This document shows positions 1-8,390 of a stretch of DNA of 64,000 nt, one piece after another. Location: the NCBI RefSeq assembly GCF_000718985.1, contig NZ_JODL01000007.1:62001-126000 (forward strand), read 5' to 3'. The notes below the pieces were generated by a model that was given only the letters and a program-made list of their open reading frames with translations, did no database searches and was not told where the DNA came from. The translations under genes and the position numbers were made by a program. The first letter of the stretch is position 1. Every line of letters starts with the position of its first letter. The DNA comes from Streptomyces megasporus (GTDB taxonomy: Bacteria; Actinomycetota; Actinomycetes; Streptomycetales; Streptomycetaceae).

Positions 1-46
1 GTCTTCCCCGGTGTCCGAAGTGGGCCGACGTGGCGCGGACCGTGCC

Positions 47-1273
47 CTACGCCGCGGACACCGGCGACGGCCGACGGTCGGCCCGCGGCTTCTCGCGGCG
101 CGCCACCCAGGGCTCGCCGAGCAGGACCGCCAGCGCACCGACGGCGAGGACACCGCCGACGAGCACCGCGCCTTCCACACCGAGAGCGGTGGGCAGCAGC
201 AGGCCGCCGAGGAGGGAACCGCCGGCGATGCCGACGTTGAAGACCGCCGAGCCGACGGCCGAGGCGATCTCGGTGCTGCCGGGCGCCACTTGGAGGATTC
301 TGCTCTGCAGCGAAGTGGTCATCGACGCCATGGAGAACCCGAGCAGGGCGACCAGGCAGACCGCGGCGGGACGCGCGCCGCCGAACAGGTACAGCCCCAG
401 CATCGTCGCCGTCAGCAGCCCCACGGCCAGCACCATGGTGTGTCGGGGGTGGCGGTCCACGAAGGCGCCGGCCACATAGGTGCCCGCGATGCCCGCGATG
501 CCCGACGCCAGCAGCAGTGGGGCGACGGCTCCCTGCGAGAAGCCGGTCACGTCGGTGAGGAAGGCGGTGATGTAGGTGTATCCGGTGAACACCCCGCAGA
601 TCACCAGAGCGGTGGTCACCATCAGGACGGCGAACCGGCGCGCGCTCGGCTCGGCCCCGACCGATGCGTGACCGCCCCCCAGGGCCGTGGACGGCAGCAG
701 GGCGGTGACCGTGACCAGGGCGAGGAACCCGAAGGCGCTCATCACCACGAAAGGAACCCGCCAACCGAACTGCTGGCCCAGCCAGGTGCCCGCCGGGACG
801 CCCACCACACCGGCCAGGGAGAGCCCGGAGAACAGCCCGGCGACCACCCGGCCCCGCACCTCGGGAGGGAACAGCCCGGCGGCGGTGGCGGCGACGATCG
901 ACCAGAACACCGCGTGGGTCAGCGCGACCGTGATCCGCGCGGCGAGCAGCACCCAGTAGCCCGGGGCCGCGGCGGAGACCAGGTTCGCCAGGACGAACAG
1001 GACCAGCAGCCCGATGAGCAGGGCGCGGCGCGGCGCTCGGCGGGCCAGGTGGGTCAGGGGGACCGAGGCGACGGCCACGACCACCCCGTAACCGGTCACC
1101 AGCAGGCCCACCGCCGATCTGGAGACGTCCAGATCGGCCGCGATGACCGGGAGCAGACCGACCGGCAGGGTCTCCACCGTGCTCAGGGAGAACAACGCCA
1201 CCGCCAGCGCCACGACCACGGCCACCGCGGCCGGGGTGCGTAAGGTCGCCCCGGCCTTGGAATGCGCTGTCAC
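47..1273 (-). CDS. MFS transporter, DHA1/SotB-like sugar or drug exporter
   Basis: The 408-residue protein is almost entirely hydrophobic, with about 12 membrane segments and a short charged tail. The first helix region reads ETLPVGLLPVIAADL and the loop between helices 2 and 3 is basic (ARRAPRR), as in DHA1-family proton antiporters of the SotB/AraJ type. The substrate cannot be read from sequence; sugar efflux and drug efflux are both possible. The GTG at 1273 is chosen because AAAGGAACC lies just upstream (about 1278-1287); an upstream ATG at 1330 would add a 19-residue charged leader that looks untranslated. It is divergent from the broken oxidoreductase, sharing a 280-bp intergenic region. 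Family call is firm, substrate unknown. Confidence 0.85.
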   Translation of the reverse strand: MTAHSKAGATLRTPAAVAVVVALAVALFSLSTVETLPVGLLPVIAADLDVSRSAVGLLVTGYGVVVAVASVPLTHLARRAPRRALLIGLLVLFVLANLVSAAAPGYWVLLAARITVALTHAVFWSIVAATAAGLFPPEVRGRVVAGLFSGLSLAGVVGVPAGTWLGQQFGWRVPFVVMSAFGFLALVTVTALLPSTALGGGHASVGAEPSARRFAVLMVTTALVICGVFTGYTYITAFLTDVTGFSQGAVAPLLLASGIAGIAGTYVAGAFVDRHPRHTMVLAVGLLTATMLGLYLFGGARPAAVCLVALLGFSMASMTTSLQSRILQVAPGSTEIASAVGSAVFNVGIAGGSLLGGLLLPTALGVEGAVLVGGVLAVGALAVLLGEPWVARREKPRADRRPSPVSAA

Positions 1274-1437
1274 AATTGGTTCCTTTCTTTCCCGGGCCTG
1301 CCCGGCGACCGCGAGGCAGGCCCTCCGCATGGACGGCCGGCGTCATTGAACACACCGTTTCTTGTCCGCGCAAGGCCTTTTCCGTGAACGGAGGGGAAAC
1401 CGGCCGACCGGCTTATCCGACGAGGGAACGGAACCAG

Positions 1438-1452
1438 CCGAAAACTTTTCGG
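1438..1452. promoter_or_regulatory. Inverted repeat in the MFS/oxidoreductase divergent promoter region
   Basis: CCGAAAA-c-TTTTCGG forms a perfect 7-bp inverted repeat with a 1-nt centre, about 100 bp before the oxidoreductase start and 165 bp before the MFS start. The surrounding 1331-1553 stretch is noticeably richer in A+T than its neighbours. It could be an operator for an unlinked regulator controlling both genes; this is inference. Confidence 0.35.
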
Positions 1453-1553
1453 TCCTTGGTGGTCCTCTCCGACGCCTGCTAATTTCTGCCCCGCGCATCG
1501 TCAGCGTGAACCGATCCCATATCGAACCGGGCAACAGAAGCCACGGAGGACGC

Positions 1554-2738
1554 ATGTCCACTGCCATCACGGACCGCAGGCAGGCCGGTGTCGCTTTCCT
1601 CGGCTGCGGCTACGCTGCGGATTTCTACGGACCCACCCTGAAAAACCACCCCGCGGTGAGACTTCTGGGGGCCTACGATCCCAGGAGGGAAAGGGCGGAA
1701 AGCTTTACCGCCGAGTACGGCGGAAGAGTCTTCCACAGCATGGAAGAGGTGTAGTCCGACCCAACCGTCGACATCGTGGTGAACCTCACCCCGGTCGCCG
1801 AGCACTACTCGGTGAACAAGGCGGCCTTACTCGCCGGCAAGCATGTGTACTGCGAGAAACCACTGACCACGAAAATGACGGAAGCGGAGGAACTGGCCGC
1901 GCTCGCCGAGGAGCGGGGGCTTCTGCTGTCCAGCGCTCCGGCCACGGTCTTCAGCCGGTCGGCGCAGACCCTCGTCCGCGCCGTCCACGACGGGCTCATC
2001 GGCACACCACGGCTGGCGTACGCCTCGCTCGACATGGGGCCGCTCGCCTTCATGGCCTACCGGGACTGGCGGAGCAGGCGCGGGGTGCCCTGGCCGTACG
2101 AGGACGAGGTGCGCAACGGCTGCGTACTGGAGCACGCCGGCTACCAACTCACCTGGCTGACGGCGATGTTCGGCCCCGTCGTCCGCATGTCGAGCCAGGC
2201 CGTCACGCCCTTCTCGAACCACTGGGCGGGCATCGTCGACGACGCCGCACCCGACTTCTCCCTCGGCTGCCTGCGCTTCGCCGACGGCACCGTGTGCCGT
2301 CTCACGCTCGGCTGGGTGGCTCCCGCCGACAAATCCCTGCTCGTCGTCGGCGACGAGGGCGTGCTGTCCGTCGAGGACGTCTGGCAGGCGTCGAGCCCCG
2401 TGACGCTGCGGCGCCGGGTGCGAACACGCGGCAGGGACACCGGGTACCTGGCCGAGCCCGAGCAACTCCCCTTCGTCCTTCCGCCGCTGGAGCACCGGTA
2501 CGACGACGACGCGCACGACCTGACGGTGGCCGCCGGCGTCGCCGACCTGGCCAGGGCCGTGCTGGAGGGGGACCGGCCACTGCTGAGCGCGGAGTATTCG
2601 CTCCACATCCTCGATGTGAGCATCCGGCTCGCCACGGGGCAGACCCTGGACGAGGAGATCGACGCGCCCTCCCCGTCCGCCACCCGACTGTGGGGCGACA
2701 GGTTCCGGCACACCGCGGAAGCCGTCGTCGGACGATGA
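1554..2738 (+). pseudogene. Gfo/Idh/MocA-family oxidoreductase interrupted by in-frame TAG
   Basis: Translation from ATG 1554 (GGAGGA at 1545-1550) gives a Rossmann start, GVAFLGCGYAADFYG, and runs in one frame to 2738 except for a TAG at 1752-1754. After the TAG the same frame continues with SDPTVDIVVNLTP and HVYCEKPLTTKMTEAEE, the signature region of Gfo/Idh/MocA NAD(P)-dependent dehydrogenases. The total of about 394 codons matches the family's usual 330-400. The N-terminal piece holds the nucleotide-binding glycine motif and the C-terminal piece the catalytic EKP and substrate domain, so neither half should work alone. The first 200 bp use several AGA/AGG codons, rare in this genome type. 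Most likely a nonsense pseudogene or a base error; readthrough is unproven. Its stop overlaps an ATG (2735) of the VOC frame. Confidence 0.8.
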
Positions 2739-2770
2739 CCGTTCGCCCGCCCCGGCAAGGACCGGCGCGC

Positions 2771-2815
2771 CCGGAAGAAGACCGGAAGAAGAACCGGAGG
2801 AAGACCGGAGGAACC
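2771..2815 (+). repeat. Purine-rich imperfect tandem repeat, about four units
   Basis: The unit CCGGARGAAGA begins at 2771, 2782, 2794 and 2805 (spacings 11, 12, 11). It sits between the oxidoreductase stop and the GTG chosen for the VOC gene and offers several Shine-Dalgarno-like GGAAG/GGAGG cores. If the ATG at 2735 were the true start it would encode a lysine/arginine-rich leader, which is why the downstream GTG is preferred. Confidence 0.6.
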
Positions 2816-3352
2816 GTGCACGGCCGTTCACGAGGAATTCCCAGCGCACGAGGAGTGCACCACGTCGCGTACACCGTTCCGGATCTGGACCAGGCGGTCG
2901 ACTTCTTCGTCGACGTGCTCGGAGCGGAACTCGCCTACCGCCTCGGACCTGTGGCGTTTCCGGACAGCGACTGGATGCGACGACAGCTCGGCGTCCACCC
3001 GGACGCGACGCTGCACCTGGCGATGCTCAGGCTCGGTCCGGTGACCAACTGCGAACTGTTCGAGTACTCCGCCCCCGACCAGAGAAGGCACCTGCCCCGC
3101 AACAGTGACTGGGGCGGCCACCACCTGGCCATCTACGTCGAGGACATGGCCGAGGCGGTGGAATATCTGCGCGCCCGGCCCGGGGTGAGAGTACTGGGGG
3201 AACCGCAGCCGCTGGACGCGGGATCGACCAGGGGCGACAGTTGGGTCTACTTCCTCACGCCCTGGGGAATGCAGCTCGAACTCATCAGAATGCCCCCGGG
3301 GATGGCCTACGAACGCGAGACCGAGACCCGCCTCTTCCAGCCCGGCGACTGA
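2816..3352 (+). CDS. VOC superfamily (glyoxalase/dioxygenase-fold) protein
   Basis: The 178-residue protein has two beta-alpha-beta-beta-beta halves: GVHHVAYTVPDLDQAVDFF opens the first and GHHLAIYVEDMAEAVEYL the second, and it closes with the strand YFLTPWGMQLELI. The histidines opening both halves and the glutamate in the last strand fit the metal ligands of VOC enzymes such as epimerases, glyoxalases and extradiol-type oxygenases; the reaction cannot be specified. The GTG start has GGAGG at 2807-2811. An alternative ATG at 2735 overlaps the preceding stop but would add a low-complexity basic leader. It probably shared a transcript with the broken oxidoreductase, suggesting a small catabolic or biosynthetic unit exported by the MFS protein (inference). 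Confidence 0.8.
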   Translation: MHGRSRGIPSARGVHHVAYTVPDLDQAVDFFVDVLGAELAYRLGPVAFPDSDWMRRQLGVHPDATLHLAMLRLGPVTNCELFEYSAPDQRRHLPRNSDWGGHHLAIYVEDMAEAVEYLRARPGVRVLGEPQPLDAGSTRGDSWVYFLTPWGMQLELIRMPPGMAYERETETRLFQPGD

Positions 3353-3414
3353 CACCGTTCCGAAGCGCACGGCCCCGCACGGCCCCGCTTGTGGAGTCAT
3401 GTCCCCGGTGCGAC

Positions 3415-3519
3415 GGATGTGCGTGAGCGTTCCCCCGGCCGGAGCTGACAGATCCCGTCGAGGTCCCCGGGGCGGTCGGTTGCCGGGTCGGCCCCACCGG
3501 GGAACGCTCGCGCACATCC
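3415..3519. repeat. 21-bp inverted repeat pair enclosing about 63 bp
   Basis: The 21 bases at 3415-3435 are repeated in inverted orientation at 3499-3519 with one mismatch in the middle of the arm; the outer bases are GGATGTGCG and CGCACATCC. The interior is GC-rich with smaller self-complementary pieces. It follows the VOC gene and precedes the first XRE promoter. A long terminator, a MITE-like remnant or a structured RNA are all possible. Confidence 0.5.
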
Positions 3520-3570
3520 TCACCGTCGGCCGTGGAAGGTCGGTCCTGGATCCGGTCGTCAGATCGGAAA

Positions 3571-3595
3571 CTCCTACGCTGGGTCAGCGTACGAG
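3571..3595. promoter_or_regulatory. Inverted repeat upstream of the first XRE/DUF397 operon (candidate operator)
   Basis: CTCCTACGCTG and CAGCGTACGAG flank a GGT spacer; arms are 11 bp with one mismatch. It lies about 90 bp before ATG 3684 and includes TACGCT, a plausible -10 box. An autoregulatory site for the XRE protein is the natural guess, but this is inference. Confidence 0.4.
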
Positions 3596-3683
3596 TACGT
3601 GCGGTGGGAAGTGCTCGTTACCTCTCGTGAGCATGGAGAGACCGACCGGGTACGGCGGTCGGCGTACGGGAGGGATGACGAAC

Positions 3684-4574
3684 ATGACGGACGGTACGGT
3701 CACCGGAAGCGGCGGGGTGGGGAACCAAGCCCGGCCCCAGCCCCCGGCCCAGCGGTCGGGTGTCGGCGAACCGGAGACGTCGGAGGGCCTCAAGGCGTTC
3801 GGCGAGGTCGTCAAGGCGCTCCGCAAACGGGCCGGCTTGACGCAGGAGTCACTGGCCCCGAAGGTGCAGTACTCGCCGGAGACGGTCGCCTCCATCGAAC
3901 AGGGCCGCCGCTTCCCACCGCACGCCTTCGTCGATCGCGCCGAGGAGGTCCTGGACGCGTTCGGCGCGATCCGAGGCGCGGCCCGTCACCTGTCGCGCAA
4001 GCCGGGGTTGGCGAAGTGGTTCCAACACTGGGCCCAGTTGGAGGAAGAGGCGATCAACCTCTACACCTACGAGTGCCGACTGGTGCCGGGCCTGTTGCAG
4101 ACGGAGGCGCACGCGCGCACGTTGTTCGTGAACCGGCTCCCGCCCTTGGGCGACGACCAGATCGAGGCCCAGTGGATGGCGCGAGCGGACAGGCAGCGGT
4201 TGCTGCGGGAGCGCCCCAACACGGCGTTCAGCTTCATCCTGGAGGAACACCTGTTCCTGCGGCAGACGGGCGGCCCGGAGGTGACGCGCGAGCTGATCGA
4301 CCACGTGTTGGAGGCCGCGGAGCTGCGGAACGTCGAGGTACAAGTGATGCCGCAGGCGAGGGGAGCCCATGCTGGGCTCGCGGGCCCGATGCAGCTGCTG
4401 GAGACCGCCGATCATCGGTGGTTCGCGTACAACGAGACCCAACGTGGCGGCCTCTTCGTAAGCGACTCGAAGGAGTTGAGCGTTCTCCAGATGCGGTATG
4501 CCAGGATGCGCTCACAGGCTCTCCCCCTCGAAGATTCCGTGAGCCTGTTGCAGCGGATGCGAGGAGCACAGTGA
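3684..4574 (+). CDS. XRE-family regulator with DUF5753 domain (Scr1-type)
   Basis: A cytoplasmic DNA-binding protein of 296 residues. Residues roughly 36-92 form a Cro/C1 helix-turn-helix (LRKRAGLTQESLAPKVQYSPETVASIEQGRR). The rest is the DUF5753 region typical of streptomycetes, with YECRLVPGLLQTEAHARTLF, FILEEHLFLRQTGG, VEVQVMPQARGAHAGLAGP and a final LPLEDSVSLLQ segment. ATG 3684 is chosen because GGGAGGG (3668-3674) sits 9 nt upstream; ATG 3675 has no room for a ribosome site. The next gene (DUF397) starts at its stop. Such pairs are often described as antitoxin-like regulator plus small partner and can influence development or secondary metabolism. A second pair occurs at 38636-39684. 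Confidence 0.9.
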   Translation: MTDGTVTGSGGVGNQARPQPPAQRSGVGEPETSEGLKAFGEVVKALRKRAGLTQESLAPKVQYSPETVASIEQGRRFPPHAFVDRAEEVLDAFGAIRGAARHLSRKPGLAKWFQHWAQLEEEAINLYTYECRLVPGLLQTEAHARTLFVNRLPPLGDDQIEAQWMARADRQRLLRERPNTAFSFILEEHLFLRQTGGPEVTRELIDHVLEAAELRNVEVQVMPQARGAHAGLAGPMQLLETADHRWFAYNETQRGGLFVSDSKELSVLQMRYARMRSQALPLEDSVSLLQRMRGAQ

Positions 4575-4576
4575 GC

Positions 4577-4756
4577 ATGAGCGACCTGACCTGGTTCAAG
4601 AGCAGCTACAGCAGCAGTGGCGACGGCGACTGCGTCGAGGTGGCCTCCTGCCCCGACACCGTCCGTGTCCGTGACTCCAAGGACGAAGAAGGCCCGCACC
4701 TCACCATCGCGCCGGACGCCTGGAGCCGCTTCCTCTCGTACGCGGCCCAGGGCTGA
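4577..4756 (+). CDS. DUF397 small protein
   Basis: A 59-residue protein with the family signature LTWFKSSYSSSGDGDCVEVA and DTVRVRDSKD...L..APDAWSRFL. DUF397 proteins accompany Scr1/XRE regulators in actinomycetes and are thought to act with them, possibly as a toxin-like or signalling partner; the biochemical role is not established. GTG 4571 overlaps the upstream stop (GTGA) and GAGGAG at 4561-4566 lies 4 nt before it and 10 nt before ATG 4577; the ATG is preferred but either is possible. Translationally coupled to the XRE gene. Confidence 0.85.
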   Translation: MSDLTWFKSSYSSSGDGDCVEVASCPDTVRVRDSKDEEGPHLTIAPDAWSRFLSYAAQG

Positions 4757-4777
4757 ACCCGCCGCACGCGTAAGCGT

Positions 4778-4802
4778 CCGCCCCGGAACGCGTCCGGGGC
4801 GG
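4778..4802 (+). terminator. Rho-independent-like hairpin after the first XRE/DUF397 pair
   Basis: CCGCCCCGGA and TCCGGGGCGG form a perfect 10-bp stem around a 5-nt loop (ACGCG), 22 bp after the DUF397 stop. There is no U tract, which is common for Streptomyces terminators. Confidence 0.55.
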
Positions 4803-4871
4803 GCACCTCTTCCGCCTCCCGTCCGTACGCCGTACAGGAAGCCGTACGCGACGACGAGACGGGAGACACGG

Positions 4872-6101
4872 GTGGCCATGACGCCGCGACAGGAGTGGTT
4901 GAGGGAGTACGCGTTGCTCGCCCTGCGCGTCAACCGGCACATGGCGGGGGCCGCCACGGGGACGGTGCTCGTCTACCGGGGGCCGCGTCAGTGGAGCGAG
5001 CGGGTCGAGGCCGAGGAGCCGGTCCCGCCCGGGCGGCTGGCCGAGGACGCCGAGGCGCTGCTGGACGGGCTGGACGGCGGCCCGCTCCCGCCCGAACGCG
5101 TCCGCTACCTGACCGCCCAGGTGCGGGCCATGCGAGCGGTCGCCCGGCGCCTGGCCGGGGAGGAGCTGCCGCTGCCGGAGCACGCCCGCGAGTGCCTGGA
5201 CGTGTCGGTGGGGTGGCTGCCGGAGGAGCTGTTCGAGGAGGCACACGCTCGCCTGGACGCCGCGCTGCCGCGCGGCACCGGCTCGGTGGCCGAGCGGCTG
5301 GCGGCGTGGAAGGCGGCCCACTCGCTGCCGCCGGAGCGGTTGGAGCGGCGGCTGCCGCCTCTGGTGGACCGAGCCGTCGCCGAGACCCGGCGGCGGACCA
5401 GCGCCATCGTGCCCCTGCCGGACGGCGAGGAGGTGCGCTGCCGGATCGTGCCCGACGCGCTGTTCCGGGGTGCCGGGGACTACGAGGGCGGGCTGCGGTC
5501 GACGCTCTACATCGGCGGCGGCCGGCCGTTCAACCTGGCCGATCTGTTGTACGTCGTCGCGCACGAGGGCCACCCCGGCCACATCGCCGAGTCGCTGCTC
5601 AAGGAACGCGCGCTGGTGGAGGGGAGAGGATTCCTCGACCAGCAGGTGCGGTTCATGCTGGCGCCCGCCTTCGTGATCAGCGAGGGGCTCGGGCTGCACG
5701 CGCAGGAGATCGTCTTCCCCGGCGACGAGGCCCAGCGGTGGCTGACCGATCACGTCCTGGCCGGGGAGGGCATGGCCCCGGACGGCAGCGACTTCGCCGC
5801 GATCCACCGGGTGCAGAACCTGCTGTTCGGGGTGTGGGCCAATGCCGCGCTGCTGGCCGCCGAGGGCCGACCGGACGGCGAGGTCGCCGCCTACCTGTCC
5901 CGCTGGGCGCTGATGTCCGGCGCCGAGACGGCGGCGGCGCTCGGTTCGCTGAAGGCGACGGGCATGGCGCTGTACATCTTCGCCTACTTCCACGGCCGGC
6001 GGCTGTTGGACGGCTGGCTCGCCGCCCCCGACCGGAACGAGCGGGTGCGGCGGCTGCTGACCGAGCAGCTCCTGCCGTCCGACCTGGCGCCGGGGGCCTG
6101 A
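4872..6101 (+). CDS. Putative zinc metallopeptidase, DUF885-like
   Basis: A 409-residue protein with no signal peptide. About residue 230 lies VAHEGHPGHIAES, a zinc-binding motif of the kind HExxPGH seen in DUF885/gluzincin-like peptidases; downstream SEGLGLHAQE supplies the expected third ligand glutamate. The N-terminal part is helical and charged. Family members are normally longer (about 550 residues), so this is a compact or divergent relative; the substrate is unknown. GTG 4872 is chosen because GGGAG (4861-4865) is 6 nt away; ATG 4878 is the alternative. It stands alone between the XRE/DUF397 terminator and the sugar dehydrogenase gene. Confidence 0.6.
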   Translation: MAMTPRQEWLREYALLALRVNRHMAGAATGTVLVYRGPRQWSERVEAEEPVPPGRLAEDAEALLDGLDGGPLPPERVRYLTAQVRAMRAVARRLAGEELPLPEHARECLDVSVGWLPEELFEEAHARLDAALPRGTGSVAERLAAWKAAHSLPPERLERRLPPLVDRAVAETRRRTSAIVPLPDGEEVRCRIVPDALFRGAGDYEGGLRSTLYIGGGRPFNLADLLYVVAHEGHPGHIAESLLKERALVEGRGFLDQQVRFMLAPAFVISEGLGLHAQEIVFPGDEAQRWLTDHVLAGEGMAPDGSDFAAIHRVQNLLFGVWANAALLAAEGRPDGEVAAYLSRWALMSGAETAAALGSLKATGMALYIFAYFHGRRLLDGWLAAPDRNERVRRLLTEQLLPSDLAPGA

Positions 6102-6255
6102 TCTCCGCCCGCCGTCCGGAAGGCCGGATGTCGCGGTGGAACCTGGTGGGGGCCGAGGGGAGTCGGTACGGTCCCAACAGGCGCATCGGAACGTGGAGTT
6201 CGCGTCGACTCCACCGGTTCCGGTCTGCCCCACACCCCCACACCCTGGAGATCCC

Positions 6256-7833
6256 ATGTCGAGACGCCGCTGGATCGGTCCGTTATTGCTCGCGCTCTCC
6301 CTGGCCCTGGCCGCTCCCCCGGCCGCGTCCGCCGCTCCGCCCGCACCGCCTCCACAGCCCGCCGCCACGGCGGACGGGGCAGCGGACGGCGGAGCGCGGC
6401 GGACCGGCACCGCCTCGGTGCCCCTGGAGGACGTCACCGCGTCCACCGTCCAGGTCGCCTCCGGGCTGCGCCGCCCCACCGCCCTCGTCGCGCCCGACGA
6501 CGGGACGGGGCGGCTGTTCGTCACCGAGAAGCTCGGCCGCGTCCGCGTCTACCATCCGGACACCGGCCTCGCGGCGGACCCGCTGCTCGACATCGGCGAG
6601 GTGGTGGACGCCTCGGGCAACGAGCGCGGGCTGCTCGGCATCGCCCTCCCGCCCGACTTCGTCGACAGCCAGGAGCTGTACCTGGCGTACACCGCGCTGC
6701 CGGACGGCGCGGTGACCCTGGCCCGCTACCGGCTCGACGGCGGCGAACTCGACGTGCTGCTGTCCCAGGAGCACGCCGAGTACAGCAACCACAACGGCGG
6801 CCAGCTCGCCTTCGGTCCCGACGGCCACCTCTACTGGAGCATCGGCGACGGCGGCGGGTCCGGGGACCCCTTCCGCAGCGGACAGCGGCTGGACACCCTG
6901 CTGGGCAAGATCCTGCGCATCGACGTCGGCAGGAGCTGCGGGGATCTTCCGTACTGCGTACCGGAGGACAACCCGTTCGTCGGCGTCGAGGGCGCCCGTG
7001 AGGAAATCTGGCTGTACGGGCTGCGCAACCCCTGGCGGTTCTCCTTCGACAGCGCGGACGGCTCGCTGTGGATCGGCGACGTCGGCCAAGGCCGCTGGGA
7101 GGAGATCAACCACCTCACGCCCGGACAGGGCGGGGCGAACCTCGGCTGGTCCTGCTACGAGGGCCTGGAGGTGTTCGAGCAGGAGCACTGTCTGCCCGAC
7201 ACGGAGTACACCGAGCCGGTCTTCACCTACCCCCTGAGCGTCGACGGCAACTGCGCGGTCATCGGCGGACACGTCTACCGCGGCGAGGAGTTCGCCGACC
7301 TGGTGGGAGGCACCTACATCGCCACCGACTACTGCTCGTCCACCGTGTGGGCACTCCGTGAGGACGGCGACGGCGGCTATCTCCACGCCCGGATCGGGAA
7401 GACGGCCACCCAGGTGACGGCGATCGGCACCACGCCGGAGGGCGAGCTCTACGCCGTCAACGACCTGCCCGGCGGGCTGCACCGGGTGGTCTTCGAGGAG
7501 GCCGAGGAGTCCGTCCCCACCTGCCGGGTCGACTACGAGACGACCGTCTGGGGCACCGGCCTGACCGCCGACATCACCATCACCAACACCGGCGCCGAGC
7601 CGGTCACCGGCTGGACGCTCTCCTTCGCCCTCCCCGCCGGCCAGGACATCATCTCGGGTTGGAACGGCACCTTCGCCGAGGCCGACACCGTCGAGGTGTC
7701 CAACGCCCCGTACAACGAGACGATCCCCCCGGGCGGCAGTGTCACCGTCGGCTTCGTGGCCCGCCACACCGGTGACACGTCCCCGCCCGAGAGGTTCACT
7801 CTCAACGGGGACGCCTGCGCCATCGGCGGCTGA
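6256..7833 (+). CDS. Secreted PQQ-type sugar dehydrogenase with C-terminal CBM2
   Basis: A 525-residue protein with an N-terminal signal peptide (MSRRRWIGPLLLALSLALAAPPAASA) and a Pro/Ala linker. A six-bladed GSDH/YliI beta-propeller follows: GLRRPTALVAPDDGTGRLFVTEK, SNHNGGQLAFGPDGHLYWSIGDGG, GLRNPWRFSFD, GDVGQGRWEEI, ANLGWSCYEG. Cysteines through the propeller suggest disulphides. The last ~105 residues form a CBM2-type cellulose-binding module with conserved tryptophans (VWGTG, GWTLSF, GWNGTF) and cysteines at either end. The family oxidises aldoses with pyrroloquinoline quinone or a similar cofactor; with a CBM2 it probably acts on polysaccharide-derived sugars outside the cell. ATG 6256 has CTGGAG 5 nt upstream. 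No partner gene is adjacent. Confidence 0.85.
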   Translation: MSRRRWIGPLLLALSLALAAPPAASAAPPAPPPQPAATADGAADGGARRTGTASVPLEDVTASTVQVASGLRRPTALVAPDDGTGRLFVTEKLGRVRVYHPDTGLAADPLLDIGEVVDASGNERGLLGIALPPDFVDSQELYLAYTALPDGAVTLARYRLDGGELDVLLSQEHAEYSNHNGGQLAFGPDGHLYWSIGDGGGSGDPFRSGQRLDTLLGKILRIDVGRSCGDLPYCVPEDNPFVGVEGAREEIWLYGLRNPWRFSFDSADGSLWIGDVGQGRWEEINHLTPGQGGANLGWSCYEGLEVFEQEHCLPDTEYTEPVFTYPLSVDGNCAVIGGHVYRGEEFADLVGGTYIATDYCSSTVWALREDGDGGYLHARIGKTATQVTAIGTTPEGELYAVNDLPGGLHRVVFEEAEESVPTCRVDYETTVWGTGLTADITITNTGAEPVTGWTLSFALPAGQDIISGWNGTFAEADTVEVSNAPYNETIPPGGSVTVGFVARHTGDTSPPERFTLNGDACAIGG

Positions 7834-7892
7834 CCCCCGCCGCGCGCTCCCGCCCGCCCTACCGTCGCCGCCCCGCCGCCGCTCGCCGCCGT

Positions 7893-8318
7893 TCAGGTGC
7901 CAGGCGGCGGAGTGCGTTCGGTGTCGAGCTGTGCGACCAGCCGTTTGGGGGCGATCGTGCGGTAGCTCTCCTCCACCCAGTCGCACAGCGGCTCGGCGCC
8001 CGGTGCGCCCGGCTCGCCCAGCGGGACCGTCACCCAGCCCGCCCGGCCGAGCCCGTACCCCGTCGGCATGGCACCCGGGGCGGACAGCGCGTGGGCGTGC
8101 GCCTGGGGATCGGCGAGTTTCACCGTGACGGTGGGCGGGGAGTCGCCCCGCCCGGCGACGAGGTGCCCGAGGAAGAGGAAGACGAAGATCTTCCGGTTGA
8201 CCTTGATCACGCACTCGTTCCAGGGGAAGTCCTCGTACGCGCCCGGCAGCCCCAGCGCGAACCGCCGCACCCGCTCGCGCACCGCCGACGCCTCCCGTTT
8301 CCTCGCGCGCTCGTCCAT
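7893..8318 (-). CDS. MmcQ/YjbR family protein
   Basis: A 141-residue cytoplasmic protein. VRRFALGLPGAYEDFPWNECVIKVNRKIFVFL and the later GRAGWVTVPLGEPG...WVEESYRTIAPKRLVAQLD are characteristic of the YjbR/MmcQ (CyaY-like fold) family, proposed to bind DNA but without a defined role. Its length is normal for the family. The ATG at 8318 has only a G-rich stretch upstream. Convergent with the sugar dehydrogenase; the 59-bp gap shows no clear terminator hairpin. Confidence 0.85.
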   Translation of the reverse strand: MDERARKREASAVRERVRRFALGLPGAYEDFPWNECVIKVNRKIFVFLFLGHLVAGRGDSPPTVTVKLADPQAHAHALSAPGAMPTGYGLGRAGWVTVPLGEPGAPGAEPLCDWVEESYRTIAPKRLVAQLDTERTPPPGT

Positions 8319-8390
8319 GCCCCCACCGTAGGGTCGGGTACCGACACGGGGATTCGACCCGCTCCCCCTTCCGTTCCCAGGAGGCGCAGA

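Noticed and set aside
1752..1754. TAG decoded as pyrrolysine or other programmed readthrough
   Set aside because: Nothing in the window suggests the machinery and the family has no special residue at this place; nonsense mutation or base error is simpler.
4701..6524. A 607-codon minus-strand frame opposite the metallopeptidase gene
   Set aside because: Low-complexity Gln/Arg/Pro composition, no motifs, and the plus-strand frame has zinc motifs and a ribosome site.
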